Below, one piece after another: positions 44,441-57,970 of a stretch of DNA of 64,000 nt. Each line of letters opens with the position of its first letter. Position 1 is the first letter of the stretch. The stretch covers positions 39,735,821 through 39,799,820 of the forward strand of contig OX243811.1 of NCBI GenBank assembly GCA_945859605.1, in the 5' to 3' direction. The position numbers and the translations under genes were made by a program. Below the pieces are notes generated by a model. The model made no database searches, had not been told where the DNA came from, and saw nothing but the letters and a program-made list of their open reading frames with translations. This DNA is from Lumbricus rubellus. Taxonomy: Eukaryota; Annelida; Clitellata; Crassiclitellata; Lumbricidae.

Positions 44441-46969
44441 GATGACGATTATATGCATCAGCGCTGCTATCTGGATCTTACAACTATCTGACCCAACTGG
44501 GTTTTTCATTTCCAGTACCACATCACCAATCTGTATCGTGTCATTTCTTGCACTTCTGTGTTCACTGGCACTTTTAGGCAGGCATGCAATGTGGATTACT
44601 GTTGAGCAATTACCTACATCTATAGACAATCTGGCTATACAATACAATCTGGCTATTATACAATGGTTATGTGACTTTAACCTTTATGGTTTGTAGCACA
44701 ATCCAGCATTTTTCCAGATTTCTGATGGATATTATTGAACAGATTTTACTGTGACAAGAAATTTCGCTATTGGTTGGTTGATTGATATTTTGGTCAAATG
44801 TTTTGCATATTTTGAATGAATTACTATTTACAGTATTGCTGCTGGTAAAACTTTTGTTAAAAATTGTTATATATGTCTACAGGCCTTATTCTTAATAGTA
44901 ACTCGGTAATGTGTTATTTCGAAGGCTAGGCGAATAGACAACTAGACATCGCAATACCAAGTTTGCATATAATATAAAATGTTTTTATTACTTTATACAG
45001 TTCATTTTACAATCATATAATTATAGCAAAGATCATATCATATATTAATTAAGTGAAAAATAATTCATGTGCATTGTAGTACAAATCTCTTGTGTTGACA
45101 ATCCACTGCTTTCAACCCAACAATATTTTGAAGTTTTCCATGTACTGCTAGCGACCCAACTATTGATTCTCACCCAAACCAGTTTCTAAAACAACTGCTG
45201 CAATAAGATGGAGCAAAGACAACTTAAATAGCCTGTCAACCCCAAATGAGGAGGAGGAGGAGACTGTCTTTCCTGTTCGATTGACTTGTCTGCCGCGTCC
45301 CAAAATGCTGTTAAACGAAGGAATGACCCAAATGACAAGTGCTTGTTCCAATTTTTTTATAAGCTAGATAACCGTTACACAGATTATTTTTTTAACTCAA
45401 AAACTGTTTCATCACAACATGAAATAATGATAAAATCATAGAGTAATAGCTGGTAGTAGAAAATAAATGGCTGTCAATTGCCTAGCGTTCTTACCCTTCC
45501 ATTTAACATAAAATCATTAATGGGCAGTTTGAAGTCTTGCAGTGCTCACAAGGTCAGGCAAGGCGAGATAACTGTACAAATATAACAACAACTGTCAACA
45601 GTTGTCCTCAGATGTAGCATATAATAGTCCTCAAGTTGAACCAATAACTCGGCCACAGGGCATGCAAAACACCGGCCAGGGAGCAATCTATAGTAAGTAA
45701 ATGGGAAACCTAACCCAACCCCCCACAGATTCAGACTATCTCCAACCGACAATCCAATACCCCATAAATCTGCTCCTGCTACCCCCTCCCACATGTCTTT
45801 TGTCTTCACTCGGTCTATCTTCACGCTAACAATACTGCTCATCGTCCAGTTTCCCCTCATACCTACTAGCCGCAATTCACACACAGACAACAGAATTTTA
45901 ACAATGGCAGAACCTTTATGCAATATATGGCGAGACAATAATACTTAATTTCATGTGATGCACTGGCATTTAAAGACGCTATTAGGTGATTGGAAGTAAA
46001 AACAAGATTCAACTCAACGAATCTTGGCCGCTCGACTGAACAAAGTCGAAGCCGAATTGCCAACGGAGTCACTGGGAAGGAGCTTGGCAGTTTCTATTTC
46101 ACTAAGAAAGTCTTCCGTCCTAGTATAATCTGAATAATAATGACAAAATTGCTCATTCAACAGTCGCATCAACGTCGCCATTTTACACACACACTCGGCT
46201 AACATGGTTCTGTTTAAAGGCACGTGTACACTGTACAGGTTGACAGCTTAACTCAAACCACATGATGAAGACGCTGAGCATTGCAGACACTTTCAAAGCT
46301 TGCATTGTTGTTGGTCTGTTCAACTGCAAAAAAGTGCAGATCTTATCTGATATGAAAAACATGTATAGCTCAGTTTGCATGAACTCGTTGAAAACTTGTA
46401 GTAATCTCCTGAAACCAGACGACATAAACCTCGTAGATTATTCATCCAGAAATCTGGAAGACGACATGTCAAGAAACTGCTATGTCGGTTGTCTCACAAC
46501 TGAAACTCAGAATTCCTGGCGACCAATTACAAAAATTTGACTGGTTGAGAAACTCAGCATGGTTGGAAATCTTCTTCAGCTAGATAGTGAAGTAACCCAG
46601 GAGACAAAACGTAAATAACTCGGAAACACAAACAATTTTTGAAATTCCAGAACAGAAGAAATCTATTCAATTGGTTCAGAAACTCAAATAAGGTCGAGAA
46701 ATCCAGCAATGGTAGCAAATCTGGAAGATCTCTTGGCCGTTATTTCCCATGTATATCCAATTCTCTGTCATGCATGACCACTGGACCCCAAACACCAACT
46801 GGAGCAACTTTGTAAGACAGCAGAGCTCTTACTTTACACATCATCTGACATCGAGCCAGACGTACAAGGCTGCCTGTAACCATTGTTGTGAAAACAACAG
46901 TCACCATGGACACTCGGAATAGGCCAGCACAACTGGAAAGATACATACACATCATCCTCTTCAGTGCGG
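44441..46969. other. Convergent region EIF2D / receptor kinase
   Basis: This holds both 3'UTRs. No strong poly(A) signal stands out. One possible small minus-strand gene is listed separately. Short open frames at 45160-45351 (-) and 46262-46540 (+) have no recognisable motif and may be chance. Confidence 0.4.
45546..46181 (-). CDS. Possible two-exon hypothetical gene (159 aa)
   Basis: A minus-strand ATG at 46181 in good context (AAAATGGCG) opens a frame of 54 codons that looks protein-like (MATLMRLLNEQFCHYYSDYT, then RTEDFLSEIETAKLLPSDSV). It ends at a GTTGAG donor (46018). An acceptor at 45863-45864 keeps the frame and adds about 104 residues (45862-45546) that look less like a real protein. 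I recognise no family. Only the first exon is mildly convincing; the true downstream exons could differ. Confidence 0.25.
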
Positions 46970-49911
46970 CTACTGTCCCAAAGCACCTATCCGCGTCTCC
47001 GCAGCCTCCTCCCTCGTTTCCAGGCTGAGCAACGTTTTGTGCAGGACGTCAAATCCCGGCCGATCCGTCGGATTCGGACTCCAGCACGTCTGCATCAGTT
47101 CGTAAACATCGGACGGCGTATTGTCTGGACAGAAAAGGATCCTACCCTCGCGAACGTACCGTACGACCTCCTCCTGACTCATGCTATGGTACGGCCGCTC
47201 ACCGAAAGAGAATATCTCCCACAGCACGATACCAAAGGACCAGACGTCGGACGTATGCGTAAACTGGTTATAGACGATCGACTCTAGCGGACTCCACCGA
47301 ATCGGAATCGGCTCAAACTCGCCGCCTTGGTGGTACGCTTCGTCCGGCCGAAGTGCCACCGCCAGTCCAAAATCGGAAATTTTCACCGTAAGTCCGCCGC
47401 CGACGAGGCAGTTTCTCGTCGCAAGGTCTCGGTGGACGTACCTCATTTCGACGACGTACAGCATGGCCGCCGCGATCTGGCGGGCGATCCTCAGCTGCTC
47501 GCGACAGCTCAGCCGCGGACCGTCGCGCTCGAACGAGCTCCCGCTGCGCCGGCGCACGATGAACTGTTCCGGAATGCAGTTCTGAAGGAAGCCGTTGAGG
47601 TCGCCGTGCTGCATGTATTCAAGCAGGATGAACCACGGCCGGCCGACGAGGCAGACGCCGAGAATGCGGAGAATGTTTGGGTGGAGGAACTGCGCGAGGA
47701 CCTGCACCTCGCGGATGAAGTCCTGCTCCATCTCCGACGTTGCCTTCGACTGCAGCACCTTCACGACAACCGTCGTCGCATCCTGGCCGCTGACGATGTT
47801 CGGCGCTCGGGCGAGGAAGAACTTCCCGAAGGCGCCCTCCGCGAGGTCCTCCTGGTGCGCGATGCTGTTTCGCTGGCGGTACTCGAGGTGCTCGAGCGAC
47901 GGGACCGGGTGGTCCGTGTCCGGCTTCGGAAGCTGGACAAGCTCGGAGATGTCGATGTCGGAGCTTGGGTGCTTGCGCGGTTTGCGAACGGCTGGAAGGA
48001 CGATTCGGAAGCAGATGACGGCGGCGAGAATGAGAAGAGTGAGAAGGATGGCGATGCTTGGTGCAATGATGAATGCAAGTTCTATGTTGAAGGCACGAAG
48101 TAGGTGAGAGTTCGGATCAATCGTTGCATCCATTGCATCTGTCGAACAAAAAGCACGTTCAGCAGTTAGCCAAAGTAATGTAGGTTTTTAGTCACATGGT
48201 AATGTAACTAGATGCATAGTTTACGGTAAAAAAGTGCTGTCATATGTAATGCTAAATAATACTGTTATTAATAACTTATTATATCATTCAACAAATCAAT
48301 CAGTTGATCAAGAAATCAATTTTTCAGTACACCAATTAATCAATAAATCAATCCAAATCTAATAAATCAATCCAACTTATTGATCAACAAAACAATTACC
48401 AGCCAATCATTTATTCAATCAAGCCATCAATCAACCAGCCAATCACATATTCAATCAACCAGCCAATCACACATTCAATCAATCCATCAATCAACCAGCC
48501 AATCACACATTCAATCAATCCTTCAATCAACCAGCCAATCGATTACTGACCACATGAAGAGACATCACAGAACTGCCATGGCACGGTAACATTCATCGTG
48601 TAGCACCACGGCTGAGGCCTTTCACCACCGGCGTTTCGACACGCATTGCCCGAGTCCTTAAGAATCGGATAGATGCCAGGCATGCGGTTGTGTTGGTTGG
48701 GGGCCTGCTCACTCCACGGCTGGCACTGCAGTCCGTCAACCGTCACGTTCACCAGGCCGCGATAGTGACTGCCCGTGCCACGGTAGCATGAGGCTACACA
48801 GAACAGACGCATAATATCAAGACTAACTTAACAACAGTCACTAATAATAATTAATAAGACAATTTTTATAGTGCCTTAGCTCAGTTGATGCCAAATGGAA
48901 GGCATCATAGTACATGAGTGGAAAAAGCTAGTGGCAGTCATATGATTGTTAAACATGATACTTAACATGTTAGCCGCTGATTTGCTGTGTTAAATGACTC
49001 AATGTGGGACGTGTTAACACGTCCATCACGGCCAACGTGTTAAGACTTGAGCTGTGATTTAAATGCCTTCAAAGACAGTGCATTCTTCACTGACACGCTC
49101 ACCAACTTCACCAACTCCAAATAATGCATGTACCACTGTACCTATCGTGTGCACAGATGTTGCCTTTAAAACATAAATCGCATGGCAGATGAAATTCATT
49201 AGCAACACCATCAGCTTCCTAAAAATAATATTAATTAGTGCTGTCAATCTAATCTGCATACATGGCGGCCCAAATGGTTTTGCGTCCAGTCACGAATTCA
49301 GCGCCCAGTCCTATTATAATAGTTTAAATAATCAGATAAAAGAGACAACCTTGCAAATGCACGTACTCTGGTAATGCCAGTCCCACACCTGGAGAAAAGA
49401 GGAGGGCGACGCTAGCATCTTAGCACTGTGTCTTTACATCTTTGCTAAGACACAGTGTACACAAACAGTCGCTGTCTTAAGAGCCAGCAGCAGTAGAGGG
49501 CATTGGATACCAGTGCACAACTGATGTCATTTCCACCAACGCTAGAGTTAATCTCAGGAATAGATCAACAACGTCTAACCAGCACCTGGTTAATAAACTA
49601 CCGGTAGTAGTGGCAGGATAGCAGTGGCAGGATAGCAGTGGCAGGTGGTGGAACCTAATTGCTGTAATTTGTCTACTGATGTAGGAATTGATTTTTTAGC
49701 TATGGCAGTTCACTTGCTTTGGAACAGCCCCCGCATCAAGCGAATTTAACACACAAACAAATACATTTATTACCGGTAATATTCCCAGTGCAATATTGAA
49801 ATATTCAGTTAAATGTGAAATTATAGACAAAATCAACAGCATAAGGTGTCCCCATCATCATGATCATCCACATCATCATCGTCCTCATCATCACCACCAT
49901 CACCATCATCG

Positions 49912-49949
<38 letters not shown>

Positions 49950-52900
49950 GTCATCATCGTCATCATCATCATCATCATCCCCATCGTTGTCATCCTCATC
50001 AACCAGTAATCATGTATGTGTGTGTGCTTACTAGTGATCTGGTCTTCAGTGATGTTGAATAGATCGACGTAATTACAGACAGTCAACTCCGTACGTCTGC
50101 GCGGCAGACTGTTGCAATCTGGCAGAGAAATGTTGTTGCTTCCGAGCATCGATAGCCATTCATTCTGGCAGAACAAATCCTTCACTGCTAAACATGTCTC
50201 CCTGAAACACACACACATACAACACACGTATGCACATTGCCTTTGGAAGGTTCTTAAAAGGGGCTTTTACAAGAACCTGAACATACTGGATTACTTGATC
50301 TGAATATACATGATTACTTGATTTGAACATAAATGATTACTTGATCTGAATATACATGATTACTTGATCTGAATATACATGATTACCTGATCTGAACATA
50401 CATGATTACTTGATCTGAATATACATGATTACTTGATCTGAATATACATGATTACTTGATCTGAATATACATTATTACTTGATCTGAATATACATGATTA
50501 CTTGATCTGAACATACATGATTACTTGATCTGAACATACATGATTGCTTGATCTGAACATACATGATTACTTGATCTGAACATACATGATTACTTGATCT
50601 GAATATACATGATTACTTGATCTGAACATACATAATTACTTGATCTGAACATACATAATTACTTGATCTGAATATACATGATTACTTGATCTGAATATAC
50701 ATGATTACTTGATCTGAATATACATGATTATTTGATCTGAATATACATGATTACATAAGTCACCAGATAAGATTTGATTAGCTGATTAAGTCGGGTGCCC
50801 ATGACAGCATGGTCAGATCCACCCAAATGTCTTCTTCTTCCACATCCACATACCTGCACAGGTGCCACTGTTTTCCCTCCTTGTACTTTCCGCCTGAAGT
50901 ACAACTCGAGAAGCTGTAGTGACACAGCATCTCGTGCAAATGTTCGACGCATGACGGTGTCGCCACTTCCTCAAACGATTCCAGCAAATTCCGGACAAAC
51001 CTCTCCGATTCGTGGATTGCATTTGGCTTCGATCGCCTCACGAAGACGGACTGAGACATGAGAAATCTCTTGCAGATTTCGCCATTATAGCTGACGCAGT
51101 GTCCATCTGTACTGTAAAGCACAAAAACAGTTCAGAGTAAGGTTAGGTGCATGCAAGTAATAAATTTGAGCAGTTACACAGCACTTTAAAGACCTTCTCA
51201 AAACTCTGACCCAATAAAATTTTTAATCTCCTTCAATCTATTTAAATACCAAAAGTCTTCTGATAAACCAACCTAATCTAATGGTACTTTACTTCTGTAC
51301 TTCAACCAGGACTTGCCATCACACAAAAATCATAAAAACATTAATGCACTTACGACAAAAATCTGTTACAGTAGTCAGGGCTGTGGACTGAAGAGCTCGA
51401 AAGACAGGCATCAAAACGCAATAAGTAAGGATGTTAAAAAATAAGTAGGTGGGGAAAGAGAGTATCTTGTATTGCATTGGTCAAGCACAAATGCATTCCA
51501 TAGTATAGATTGCCGCTTTCTCCTTTCTTCAGACAAGTTCATCCACAGTTCCGCGTCATGTGCCAAATTAAAGAAATCGGAAATGGACCACAATGGAAAA
51601 GAAGACTTGATGGATGGATGTGTGTGTGTGTGTATGTGCACGAAAGATACGAAGACACAGGCTGAGAAACATAGAAACATAAACATGCCAATAGACATGA
51701 ACACAAAGACACAGACATATATAATGTTATATATATAAATGCACACATATACACAATTACACATGCCATGATATGCAGCTTCACTGAATGTGTGACCTGT
51801 CTGTCATGGTTCTCTCACTGTTACATAATGTCTCTGCTCACTCTATTAGGCATGCCAGACAGTTGTTGTTTCGTTCATAGGTTCATACCAGGCACCATAA
51901 AAATGTCGATATACACAAACAATCAAAAGGTTAAGATCTACACTCAGCACATCCGAAATCACCTACCCAGGAACGCTGCTCCAACTGGCAATAATAATAA
52001 TGCTGTGAATGGCAAGTGTCAAAGTCCCATACAAAAAATCCTGATACATGGCAATGGTAGAAAATGAGACAATGGCACCCCTTTCTTTTCTTCTACCTCC
52101 CCCCCCCCAACAACAACAACAACAACACACCAGATGTCTATTGTCTAGTACAGCTCAGAGTTTATCCTTGAAGTCTACTCGACTTTTGAACAAGACTAGC
52201 AGATCTTGCAAGACAGTTCAAAGTTTTCCACCAACCCAAAGTCAACTTATAAATCCATCTTGGAACATTTTCATGGCAATGGTAGAATGGTCCACAATGT
52301 TTTCTAACAGTCCATTCAGCTTGCTGCGGCTCTTCAGCACCGTACAATTCATAGCCTCCTTTCACAGTCCAGTCTTGCCTCAATTCCTTTTGATATAAGC
52401 ATTCGTTTCCAGATTAGCCAGCTTATAAATTATCCGTTTTACAATGCAGTCTCCATTCCAGACTAGTCAAGTTCTCTTATCAATATCAGGAGGAGACTGT
52501 TAGAGGTCTTCTCTCTAAAGAAAAGTCTAGTCAACAGGTAAATCCTTGCACTGTGACAATAATTTATGTTTGAATTTTGAATTTTCCACAGAGGAGGGAA
52601 TCGTTAGAGGGTCACTGAAACACAACAGACAGATACAAGCCATGCAGCCAGCAGCACCAAGATGACCTACTGCCCCAGGGGTAAGGGTTAAATGTGGGTC
52701 ACTGGAATTGGCACTGACTGGGCAAGCCAACACTGGACAGCTCATTACTGACCACCATTCATTCATCCCCCCCAATCATTCCACCCCAATCACATCTGTC
52801 ACCCCAGTCCACTGGCACCGTTTTCACATGTCTAACCCATTCCCTCCTCTGTGACCATGACCTATATATTCAGCCACTATATATAGAACCTCATTGTCTG

Positions 52901-55713
52901 ACAAGGCACCCCACACCCCTACCCACTCATCCAAGGGTAAACAACAGATGACCAAGGCACACAGACACAAACACACATGCAGACGGATATACATATACAA
53001 ATGGACATACCCACACATACAATGCGCCTAACACAAAGGCCATGGCTCCCAGATGGCAAATTATGTGAGAGAAGGAGTCACAATTAAATTTTGTCCACCA
53101 CTGTCTTCATCAACTTCTGACCATCCTTCCTACAGACAGGCATTCCCTTTGCCACATAAGATGCCCTTCATTTTATCTGTGTTTGTTAAATCAGAACTAT
53201 TTAAAATTAGTTCTATAAATAGAGGCATCCTTAGTTACATAGTTAGGTGTGATTGTCTATCTAATTATAAGCTGATCCTGTTAAATCTATTTCAAATATT
53301 TATGTAACCCTCATACCATATGACCAGTGATTGTGTGTGTTTATCAGATGTAAATAAGAGATGTCTAATTATTTATTACTTACCTACTTACAAGCACATG
53401 CACATACACAATTTATGTACAGCATGCTATCCATACAAAATGAACACATGACACATACTTCAAATGAAGAAGAAGCACAAGAACAGACCATACCATGTAC
53501 CATAATGCACAGACCCGGTGGTCACACAATTCAAGAGTACACACCTCCTCATAGTTTCATGCCATTCTATTTTTAACAGAACACTTGCAAAGTAACTCTT
53601 AACAAGCCTCTACAATGACATACCATACAGTACCATACCATACCATAGTATAACCGTACCATAGTATACCATACCATAGTATAACCGTACCATAGTATAC
53701 CATACCATAGTATACCATAACATACAAAACAAAGCAAACCACACCACAATATACCAAAGATATTCATCTGACATTTTCGGAAGGGGGAAAGTCACTAATA
53801 AGCAACAGATTTATCTGTCCTGGGAGTTGAATCAAGAACAGTGAAGACCAACTACAATCCATGGTTTGACTCTTTTCTACCTGTCTTTGTCAACAGTTGC
53901 TGCTTGTGGTTGTAAAGGCCCAGCACATCAAAGGCCTCTGACCATAATTGAATCAGGTAATTAATTAGCACTGGCTATCTATATAGTCAATCCTGATTAA
54001 TTATCCCTCTAGCCAGTCTAATAAGACCACACAGCCATGGATGGAAATAGGCAAAGGAGGCAGCAAAGCAGGAGGACCGGTGAAGGATGACTACGGGTGA
54101 AGCAAGAAGAGGTGCAGGAAGACGATGATCAGAAGGAAGATGGCATTCAAAATGGGGGAAAGGAGAATGCAAGGAACAAGAGAATGAGGAAACAGAGAAA
54201 GAGGAAAATGAGCTACAAAAGAGCAAAACAAAGCATGCAATTGCAATCAAACCGAATGAGAAACAACACTTCTAAATCAAAGAGAAAACTTACCAGTTTA
54301 GAAAAAAATTCCAGTCAATATTTGAACAGTTTCAGCCATGAACGAATGAACATGAAAGAAGAACACAGACACAGGTTTTGTGAACAACAAATCGACTTAA
54401 TTATCTGCTACTTTAGAATAACAATTAAGCAACATGACAGAAATATTTGTGACAGTACCTGTTATAATAATAACTGAAATTTATAACTGTACATAGGAAA
54501 CAAAACACCAATAACAATTTATAACAACACCAGCTACAAATAATTAACGCATCTTGATAAAGTTATTCCAATGACAGCAACATGGCACCATAATCACAAT
54601 TATATTTTAATTTTATTTAAGAGGCAGCTAAAGGAACTAGCTCTGTCCTATTACATTTAATTAAAGACTAGTAACAGCGCAACGTAGCATTAATTGATGA
54701 TGCTATAAGCAATTGTTCATTAATAATTATGTCATCAAGGTCCCTTCTATGCTACACACTGAACAATCAGACAACAGTTCTACCAATACGAGTCTTTTAT
54801 TCACACAAGATCATTCATCTATCAATAAAATATAAAACTAAATATGAATAATAAATAGCAAAAGTTGAGCGGAAGCAAGTAAGAACAACGTCCCTGGAAG
54901 GGAGGCCTCTGTCCTGTTGGTCCTGGTGACGTGCTGCTGCAGCTGCTCTAGAGCTCTAGCTCTGCTGGTTTATTATTTCGTTCCTTTACTTACACTCTGT
55001 AAACCTTTTCTCATTAAGTATTCATCGTTTTCTTAGTTCAAGTACTTTTTTGGGTTTTCCTAGCAACTATTTTCATGTGTTATCTTGTATTTTGCTAAAC
55101 TTAGTTTACATGCAGAGCGATGAGTGCTTAAAGTCGTCTAGTTGTGCTTAACGACACTGAATCATATCAAGATGATTAGTGTTCCCTCCTCCTTCATCCA
55201 GACTTTGGACTGGCATTGTCAGACCCTGAGTAACCACTATGAGGAAGCTGTTCACGCTCACTTGTTCTGCACCTAAGATTTAGACGTACAGACCTTGCGT
55301 CCACGATAATAGCAGCAAATAAATAATGATAAGAATATTTTTACTAAGCGATAGCCACTTGCCTAGAACTGTGACAACCGCTGCCTGTGAGACATTAGTG
55401 TATCCTTCGCTGTGGCGATTCTCCGCTAGACACTCGTACGTTGTTGTTTCCGTCGCATTGATGCGTAATCGAGGATCTGTAAAGACCATCTCCTTGTCAA
55501 CCACCTGAAGAAAAAATACAATGCAAAGTTTATTGTTGTATCTGAATGTTTACACATGAACACAATGATGGTGATGAAGACAAAGATGAAGCTCTAGATA
55601 AACAGCAATCCCTTAAGCAGATATGGAGTTTCTCAGCATTGCTGCATCAGCATCTACATTTCTAATTAGGTAAAATGCACATATGCACGTATACAATACA
55701 TGTATCAATGAGC

Positions 55714-55755
<42 letters not shown>

Positions 55756-56914
55756 GCAAAGATGGAAAAATAAACAGCAATCTCTTAAGCAGATATGGAG
55801 TTTGTCAGCATCGCTGCATCAGCATATATATACATTTGTAATTAGGTAAAATGCATATATGCATGTATACATGTATCAATGAGCGCCAGTACAAAATGCA
55901 ATGTGCTTGGTGCACCTCTTGTTGATACTAATTGCACAGGTTGACTGTGTATTGTGTATGGTGACATGTAAGTGCAACCTAGAGCAAACTCTACATCTCT
56001 TCCAGACTTGAGACTCAGCATTTATGCATGCATGCATATAAGTATGTATAAGGTTATTATGCATGTGTGCAGACATTCATGACTAGACAACATATGGAAA
56101 AGATTGGTGATCAGTCATTTATGCCCATCCTTTATAATATAATTAATTTATCTGACAATACAGTATTGTTCTTTCATTGCTATATGGTACTAATATTCAC
56201 TTTGCAGCAATGCTATAAATATATTTCCACTGCCAATGTATTACAATTTAACTGCTACTCTATTGCCATGCTATTGCTATAGTATTCTTAATCTTGCTTT
56301 GCTGTAATTGCCATGTTACCACTGACACTGACTTTTTTTTATTGTTTTGATATCGCTATTCCATATATGTTTGGCTTTGTAAATGCAAAGTCTGCTACAT
56401 ATGTATATACCAGGTATGGTTAACGTCATACTGACACCAGTGTGGGTTGAATCTTAGCATAGTCAGCAGTATTATAGCTTTTGGCTCAATGCTTCTGTTG
56501 GAAGTTTTGAGGGTCAGAGGTCACGTCCTATTACAGCTGTGTTAGTCCTTGCATTGTCGTCGGTGGCTCTGAGTTCATACAAGTTCGTGCACGGTTCACG
56601 TCGCATCAAATGAAAGAAATTGGAAATGGACTACTGTGGAAAGAAAGACTCAAGGAATGGATGTGTGTGTGTGTGTGTGCGTGTGCAACAAAGATACAAA
56701 GACACGGACAGGCAGAGAAAAACACCTGTAGGCATACACATGTCATGTCATATATAGTTATATACATAATTATACATATATGTATAATACACATATGTAT
56801 AATACATATATGTACACACACACACACACACACACACTCTACTAGAAACCAAGACAGGGCAAAATAATGTAAACACACAAACATACATATATATATATAT
56901 ATACACACAACATT

Positions 56915-56947
<33 letters not shown>

Positions 56948-57921
56948 CACTGTGTCCGGAAAAAAAGGGACCCATTTTGTAAATATGAAAATAAATAGTA
57001 AATATTCATCAATTTTTACAATTCAAACACCATTTTAATCCTGACATATTTATCTAATACTGGTGAAAATACAAAAGTTCCAGTCACAATGATGACGTCA
57101 TAATGACGTCATTTGCATTAAAGTTCATTTAGCCGGCAAGTCATGTATGGTTTCGGTTGGCATATTGGCTCTTGGTAAAACAGAAATCCATTTAATGCAA
57201 CCAGGAATGAAAATAAATGCAGCTTATTACAGGGATTGTCTGCTCCATATAAAATCGATGCCTGACATTCGGGAATGTTCGGAACAATAGCCTATACATT
57301 TCAACAAAATGGTGCTTCAGCTCACTGAGTTCGTCAATATTTGGAACTGTTGACTAAGGAGACTCGGATTTCATTCCTCTTAATCTTTGGCCGCTAAACG
57401 GCCGCCCGTCTAATCCCGCTGATAATAAGACCTGGAGACTGATGGAGGAGAAGGTGTACAACACAAGGATAAGAGACTCTGAGACACTGAAGAACTCCGT
57501 GAACGAATTGTTAATGTTAATGCCTAGGAGGATTTTGATAAGCTGGTTATCGATGCTACTATTGGCTATTAGCGCGACCGTTTTGAACCTTACTTTGAGG
57601 CCAAATGTGTACACTTTGACCACAAATTGCAGTCTGACATAATTCAGATATAAAAATAAAATTAAACCTACATTTAATATTGATAAATTAAATCATAAAA
57701 ATATTGAACTTTTGGATGATTTTGCGCATTTATCTCTTAAATTTGACTTTTTTGTGCAAATGACGTCATCATGACGTCAATTTTTGGACTGGAACTTTTA
57801 TATTTTCACCCATGTTAGACAAATATGTCAGGATTAAAATGGTGTTTGAATTGTGAAAATCGATTAATATTTACTATTTATTTTGATATTTAGAAAATGG
57901 GTCCCTTTTTTTCCGGACACA

Positions 57922-57970
<49 letters not shown>

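Noticed and set aside
47327..48107. Plus-strand frames of 258 and 170 aa
   Set aside because: Antisense to the GC-rich kinase exon; the minus strand carries all kinase motifs.
49796..50227. Poly-His (+) and poly-Met (-) frames
   Set aside because: They come from the CAT/ATG microsatellite; only the Frizzled exon 50032-50201 in this span is real.
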